A stretch of 64,000 nt of DNA from Deinandra increscens subsp. villosa. Taxonomy: Eukaryota > Streptophyta > Magnoliopsida > Asterales > Asteraceae. Both the position numbers and the translations under genes were made by a program. Shown piece after piece: positions 58,950 to 64,000 of this stretch (position 1 is the first letter of the stretch; every line of letters begins with the position of its first letter). Where the stretch lies: the NCBI GenBank assembly GCA_039602395.1, contig JBCNJP010000008.1:22895817-22959816 (forward strand), in the 5' to 3' direction. The notes below the pieces were generated by a model that had not been told where the DNA came from, ran no database searches, and was given only the letters and a program-made list of their open reading frames with translations.

Positions 58950-59576
58950 TGTTGGAACAAAAATCTTGGTGACTGACGCCATCAAATCTGTTTACCGAAG
59001 CATTTGACTGAAGAATCCATGTGAATCGATTTAGAGACTGAGTTGTGATGATCGAGGCTTACAAGATTGGACCGAAGACCGTTTTCTGGAAAAGTCAACC
59101 GTTCGGGTCAACGGTCAACGTAAAAGTCAACGGAAGATCGGTTCGAGCGAGTCAAGCTTCGGATTAATTTTTTATCAGCTTTGATTTAATTACCAGTTTA
59201 TGTTTATTTACTTTACTTGTAATTTCATTAGTTCGTTATGTTTTTCTGTCGTTAGTCACCCTCACTATATATAGTGAGGGTGCCCATTACAAGTAAAGGA
59301 GTCTCCGAATGTGGAGATGATGAATTTCTTGTAGAGTGTGAGATTTCCATTCTAGAGAGAGAGTGAGTCATGGATTCTAGAGAGAGAAAGTGTTCTTCAT
59401 GATTTCTTGATTGTAACCATTCGATTAATGAAATCATTCGACTATGTTCATCATCTTTCTTGTTTATGATTATTCATGATTCATCATCATCATCTTCTTC
59501 ATTTGTTATGAGTTTTCGAATCCGAACTCGTTCTTGCTCAAGATCGAGATTCTCGTAGTGAAAATCGGTCCTAACA
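58950..59576 (+). repeat. 5' LTR of element F
   Basis: 627 bp, TGTTGGAACA...GGTCCTAACA. It starts inside the gag of E and ends two bases before a primer-binding site. GTCAAC(C/G)G words recur four times at about 59093-59132. The TATA box lies inside a perfect 24-bp palindrome (59258-59281). Left flank is TACTC. Confidence 0.88.
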
Positions 59577-59578
59577 AA

Positions 59579-59590
59579 TGGTATCAGAGC
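59579..59590 (+). promoter_or_regulatory. Primer-binding site of element F
   Basis: TGGTATCAGAGC two bases after the LTR, followed by GGGTACC. Confidence 0.9.
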
Positions 59591-60269
59591 GGGTACCGAT
59601 CAGATTCATCTCACCGTGAATCTGGTCACTCGAATCTGGATTTTGAGCTTGAATGGTGAAGATGAGAAAACTTATTTTTTAGAGACTTTTTTCTATTTTT
59701 TCTACATTTTCGGATGGATTCTGATGATATGGATGATGGATTCGTGTTTGGGAGTTCATTTAGATGTTATTTCACCTTTTACATGTTCAAATCTGTTGGA
59801 AAATTGAAGATCCGAGCTCATTTTTTCGGAACTTTTGGGGTTTTCCCGTATTTGGGTTTTTTGAAGATTTTGGAGCTTGATTCTTCATTTTCTGGGCTAT
59901 TCTTCATGTTTTTGGATGAAGTGAGGTATGATTCTCAGTGGAAAACGCATTCCGGATCCATTGGAAGCATCCATTTCGTCTGATTCTCAACGGTTTGAGC
60001 GGATCTGGAAAAACACACACTGACGGTGTAAGTGTGTGTTCTTCGTGTTCTTGAAAATTTCCAGATTTGGGAGCTGATTTGATCCGAGTTGCTGCTGTTT
60101 ATGTGTTGTTGGTGGCCACAACAATGTCGTGAATGGTTTATTATCACATCTCGTGCATCATATTGGGTTTTCCGAATGTTTCTGTGCAGATTTAAGTTCA
60201 CAAGTAAGTTCTTCATGTTCATCTTATTTTCCAGATTTCTCCAACTGTGTTTGAAGGTTTGAAGATTGC

Positions 60270-60457
60270 CTTAGCGGACTTGTTCAAGTCTTAGCGGACT
60301 TGTTCTCCTCTTAGCGGACTTCATCAGTTTTTAGCGAACTTGAAGCTTGTCTTAGCGTACTTGTTCAGTGCTTAGCGAACTTTAGTCCTTAGCGGACTTC
60401 AGAGGTGCCTTAGCGGACTTCTGGTGGCTTTAGCGTACTTGTTTGCTTAGCGAACTT
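60270..60457 (+). repeat. Leader word cluster TTAGCGNACTT of element F
   Basis: Ten copies in 188 bp: TTAGCGGACTT five times, TTAGCGAACTT three times, TTAGCGTACTT twice. All are direct, with spacers of varying length. The single variable base is the only change. Confidence 0.9.
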
Positions 60458-60679
60458 GTTTCTGGGTTTTTATCCGAGTTCGTTTCAGAAGATTCTGATC
60501 GTTAAGAGTTGTAGAGGACGTCGCTACGAGTCCGTGGGTATAAGAATCTTCGAATTTGGTCAAGAAATGAGCAAGATATGAAGCTTTTACGGTTTTCCGG
60601 CGGGTCTTCGTGATTCCGGCGACTTGATTAGGGTTTCGGGGAAGGAAGATGATGCATGGGACAGCTGGTTACGTGTCAG

Positions 60680-61150
60680 CTGGTGATTGGCAGTAGAGAA
60701 ATGTCTCTCTCCGCCTTATTCGGTCAACCCTGGTCCCCCCTTTATTGCTGTTGGTCGCTAATTGGCTGATGGAATGGCAGTGGGCCCAGCAGGAATTAAG
60801 AATACGCTGGTTGTTCTCAAAAGAACCGTTTGAAGCTGGTCGCTGTCAAGTTTTTATTGGTTGTTAGGAAATGATAGTGGACCCACCTGAAATGAATCCG
60901 TGAAAGCCTTTGTTGTTGTCTCTCTCTGATTTGCCAAAAGAAAATGCATGGGGCCCAGGCGCATATGAGAACCGTTGTATGGGTTGCTGTTGTCACCCTC
61001 CCATTGGTTGGAATACTCGTGGGGACCATCTGTCGAGAAAATTGAGCCGTTGAAGGCTGTTTGTTGCTCGCCTCTGATTGGCTGAGCCACACTCTACACG
61101 GATCCTGCTTCTAAACCCTTGGATCTCCTTTATTTCGTCCGTTAGATCAG
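60680..61150 (+). repeat. Degenerate tandem repeat of about 80 bp
   Basis: About six imperfect units share the order ATTGG(C/T)TG - GTGG(G/A)CCCA - GAAYCCGTTGAARGCTG - TTGTTG. For example they start near 60695, 60757, 60855, 60940, 61000 and 61073. Units are badly diverged and some lack a block. No coding frame is supported here. Confidence 0.6.
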
Positions 61151-62049
61151 TTGAGAAGATCATTTCTGATTGGCCAGCTTCAAGTCACGCGGATTCTGGT
61201 ATCCTCATGCTGATTTTTGATTGGATGTTGGGTTTTGACAAGGATTATGGTCTTTCTCATGAGATTTAATTCCACTAATTATTTTTTAGCATTTTCGTTA
61301 AAACGGGGGCGTTTTTCTTATCAGTTTTTCGAGACGAACGAGATAAAGCCGCGACGGAAATTTTTAATTGGTCTTGGATTTATTTCATTTTATTGAGGTT
61401 CTCGTTTATTGACGTCGCGCGCAACGTTTGCTATCGATCACTGACGGGTTAGCTTTATTATCCGGTTGATTACTCAGCTTTCTCGTTATATCTCACGGTT
61501 TATTTTTAGTGGATGCAGCGCGGATGTCAACTAACCGGATTAACTGGAATCTCAGTTAAATATTGGAATTTATCCGATTAAATCTCTCGGATGACCGTTC
61601 TTGAAGAAATTTAACAATTTATTTTATTTTCGCATCCAACCTCAGTCAAGCAGATTATTCACAACTGTCAGCATCCGGCTTTCGGTTTTTCGCAAGATTT
61701 TCCGATTTCAAGATTTTTTATCCGGTTTCTCTAGGCAACCGATCGCGACGGTTCGACTCTCCGCATCTGATTTTACGCTTCCGACTGGATGTTTTTGGAG
61801 AGATTTAGAGAAATAAGAGGAATTATTATGGATTTGGATATCGGGTCGATTATCCGGAGTTAGAGCATTTTCAGTGTTTGATTGGTTTATCTGATTCAGT
61901 TTGTTGCGGTTATGACTCCGAGATGTAGCATTTTCTCAGTATTGTACCCGACCGTGTGAACCGAGTGAACTGCAGCACTTGGATCTCGAACTGGAGCAAC
62001 AAGAAAAGAAGAAACTTATTCAGAGGGGGAATCTCTACAACAGATTGTC
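61151..62049 (+). other. Leader sequence of element F without gene
   Basis: AT-rich stretch with several ATCCGGTT/ACCGGATT words (61460-61580) in both orientations and no credible frame. Near 62023 GAGGGGGAA looks like a polypurine tract, 19 bp before a TGTCTCC that could start another LTR. Confidence 0.4.
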
Positions 62050-62450
62050 TCCGGTTTATCAGTTTCCCTTTAGCGTACTTGTTTAAGTCTGCTTATACTT
62101 AGCGGACTTAGAGATACTTTTAGCGAACTTGTTTAATGATTAGATATTTTTCAAGTCCGCTAAACCTAATGGTATATAAAGGGGACTTAACCTATTTCTC
62201 ATTCACGCTTTCAAAATTCACACACCCGCTCTCAAAACTTACGAACCGTCGACTGCTCCTCTTCACTGTTTGATCGAAAATCCTCACAATCATTCTCGGA
62301 TCTGTGAACACTTATGCGATTAGGGTTGATTCGCACACTCTCGTTGCTCTCACAGGTTTGGATTAATACATTTGGGTTGATTCTTGGTCTCGGCGATTGT
62401 TGTAGAGCCGTAGGTGCGATTTTCATAATTTTAGGGTTCTAATATGTATA
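62050..62450 (+). promoter_or_regulatory. LTR-like promoter with TTAGCGNACTT words and TATA box
   Basis: TTTAGCGTACTT, CTTAGCGGACTT and TTTAGCGAACTT in direct orientation and AAGTCCGCTAAA inverted (62069-62164) precede TATATAAA at 62173-62180. The region follows a polypurine-like tract. I see no primer-binding site downstream, so it may be a 3' or truncated LTR, or a promoter whose transcript starts near 62205. The right edge is not defined. Confidence 0.45.
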
Positions 62451-63377
62451 TTTGTTGATTGAACAGATTCCTATTACTTCTTTCTAGGTCCTAATTACAT
62501 TTGTGATCAAGATTAAGGTATGTGAATCTAAACTCACAAATTTCACTTTTTGAACTCAAAGAAAACTGTGTACAGGGGTATGTTTTGAAGGTGTATGAAC
62601 TTGAAATCTTTTTAAGTGTTCCATAACAGTTGGTTACTAATGTATGCCTGTTAATTAGTTTGAACCTAAGTAAGTGTTTAGATTGATAAAACTTGGATAT
62701 AGTGTGCCTCTGTTTTTTTTGGATACTTGAATTTCTTCATTCAGTTGGTAAATCTTTTTAATTAGCTTGATGGAACTCTATGTGGCTACTTTCAATTCAG
62801 TATAGTTAACTCAATTTTGTTTGTGCTTGTATGCCTGTGAGTTTGCTTTTGGCTAGTTAGAAGGTTAAATTTGTTTTTCTCTCATGATTGGATAGACTTG
62901 AAGAATTCCACTTAGTGTTGAATTATGTTGTCCCCAATCAAGTCATTGTTACTCTTTACTGTTTATATTGATGAGACTTAAACTTATCCTGAATATCTAC
63001 TGATTATTGTTGATTCAGCCTAGTCACATTTCAGCATGATAGACTAAGTTTAAATTTCTCAATTAAGCATTTAAATTCAGATTGATATACTATTATCTGT
63101 TAACTAAGATTTTGAAGTTTAACTTAGCTTGTCTGATCTCATTAACAGAAACTGTTATTGTTGTGATTGATCAAGATCATCACATTCTCTTCATTGTGAT
63201 CTTAGCAAACAATAGATCCTACAAGAGGTATGTTGTTCTAAATTCAAGCAATGTTGAGTCAAACTCAATCTTAAGCTACACAGGGGCAATCTTTTACTTT
63301 ATTTATTTAATATGAAGCCAACTTGATTTCTAAAGTTATTCTGCTTGATCCTAGCAGATTGCTCACTGAGTCATTGA
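62451..63377 (+). other. T-rich, intron-like interval
   Basis: About 0.9 kb, T-rich and without a credible frame. A good donor (AAG|GTATGT) occurs at 62518. Acceptor-like AG sites precede the open frame at 63357 and 63387. This is compatible with an intron in a leader or gene but not proof. Confidence 0.35.
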
Positions 63378-64000
63378 GCACAACCAGAATCTTCTGAAGC
63401 GGCTCAAGTTCATTCTACATTGGACTTGAATGCCCCAGTCATACCTGACCCTGCTGCTAGTACTGAAGACCTTGGGAATCTCCAGGGTGATAATGTTGAT
63501 GCATCTGAGCATGCTGAACCGCTCAGTCCAGTGGATGTGATATCTTCAGAAGCTGAGGAAGGCAATGACACTGATAAAGATGCATCTGACTCCTCAAGCT
63601 CAGATGACACTCCTGATCTAGCTGAAGCAATTCATCCAAGGAAAAGACAGAGGACTGGAGAATCTTCCAGGGCCTCTATGACACAACCATCATCATCAGA
63701 TGACAGCTATAAACCTTCAGAGGATGACCTTGATGAAGATGAGACTTCTGTATCTCTTGATCAAGCAGATCTATCATATGATCTACAAGATGAACCTGAA
63801 AGCCCTCCAAGGTCTCCTCCTACTATTCTATCTAATCAGATGACAAGAATTGCTGATGAAGGAAATCAATCTTCTGAACTAATTACAATTAGAGCTAAGA
63901 GAAGCAAGTCCTGCACTGAAAAACTTCAAGTTAGAAGAAAGCCAGGCTCCTCAAACGAGTATGAAATTGTTGGTTCATCTGGAGCTCAACCTGAATCAAC
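63378..64000 (+). CDS. Acidic, low-complexity reading frame, cut by the window end
   Basis: A plus-strand frame stays open for 207 codons to base 64000. It is preceded by an in-frame TGA at 63375 and has no early ATG, so its start would come from an upstream exon or be outside this frame. The product is Ser/Asp/Glu-rich and probably disordered (EEGNDTDKDASDSSSSDD). It has a short basic stretch HPRKRQRTG that could be a nuclear signal and a Pro-Ser segment ESPPRSPP. The composition resembles the linker part of the broken ORF at 9280-10990, but I saw no clear sequence match. It is probably an accessory ORF of a retroelement; a host gene exon cannot be excluded. Confidence 0.4.

Larger units (their letters stand above)
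58950..64000 (+). mobile_element. LTR element F, 5' part, possibly containing a further insertion
   Basis: 5' LTR, primer-binding site and a leader of at least 2.4 kb are visible. No gag or pol is recognised before the window ends. A second promoter-like LTR segment at about 62050 may be another element inside F, or F may be a non-autonomous element with an unusual internal domain. The right boundary is outside the window. Confidence 0.55.

Overview
The window looks like intergenic heterochromatin from a large plant genome. Protein signatures suggest a eudicot, and the Gag/Pol styles resemble Asteraceae, but that is an impression from memory and was not tested. I see no host gene that I would defend, and no tRNA, rRNA or CRISPR array. 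Almost every base that can be assigned belongs to LTR retrotransposons nested in one another, plus one Mutator-type MITE.

Layout. (1) 1-8886, minus strand: a decayed Ty3/Gypsy chromovirus (Tekay/Del type) with a 3.07-kb 5' LTR, an extra ORF ahead of gag, a gag that appears to hold a 115-bp intron, and a pol broken by stops and frameshifts. (2) 8887-12085: the 3' end of an unidentified retroelement carrying a roughly 700-codon broken ORF, then a polypurine tract and an LTR. (3) 12086-14220: chromovirus and other LTR scraps. (4) 14221-27566: a copia-like element that carries gag but no pol (TR-GAG type). A structurally complete copia element (17257-25648; 986-bp LTRs differing at one base by eye; TSD ACCGG; uninterrupted 1338-aa Gag-Pol) sits inside it. 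(5) 27567-30835: AT-rich DNA with a 322-bp MITE flanked by a perfect 9-bp TSD. (6) 30836-35095: a solo chromovirus LTR and an Athila/Tat-like fragment. (7) 35096-53869: a minus-strand TR-GAG element split by a 14.7-kb composite element with three LTRs and two internal domains (36567-51294) under a single TSD, AGTTT. (8) 53870-64000: three further elements, each starting with its 5' LTR inside the gag of the one before. An acidic, low-complexity reading frame is cut off by the window edge.

The most unusual signal recurs across families. Several elements reiterate a short, family-specific word many times in the leader between primer-binding site and gag (TGGTCCGC, GTTCGG, TTAGCGNACTT, and a 20-mer in the intact copia). 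In the two gag-only subfamilies the same word, or its near variant, forms a palindrome just upstream of the LTR TATA box. In one subfamily two copies differ by a paired, palindrome-preserving substitution. Two gag-only subfamilies with different Gags and different words suggest a matched protein/cis-site system for packaging, dimerisation, transcription or anti-silencing. That functional reading is inference.
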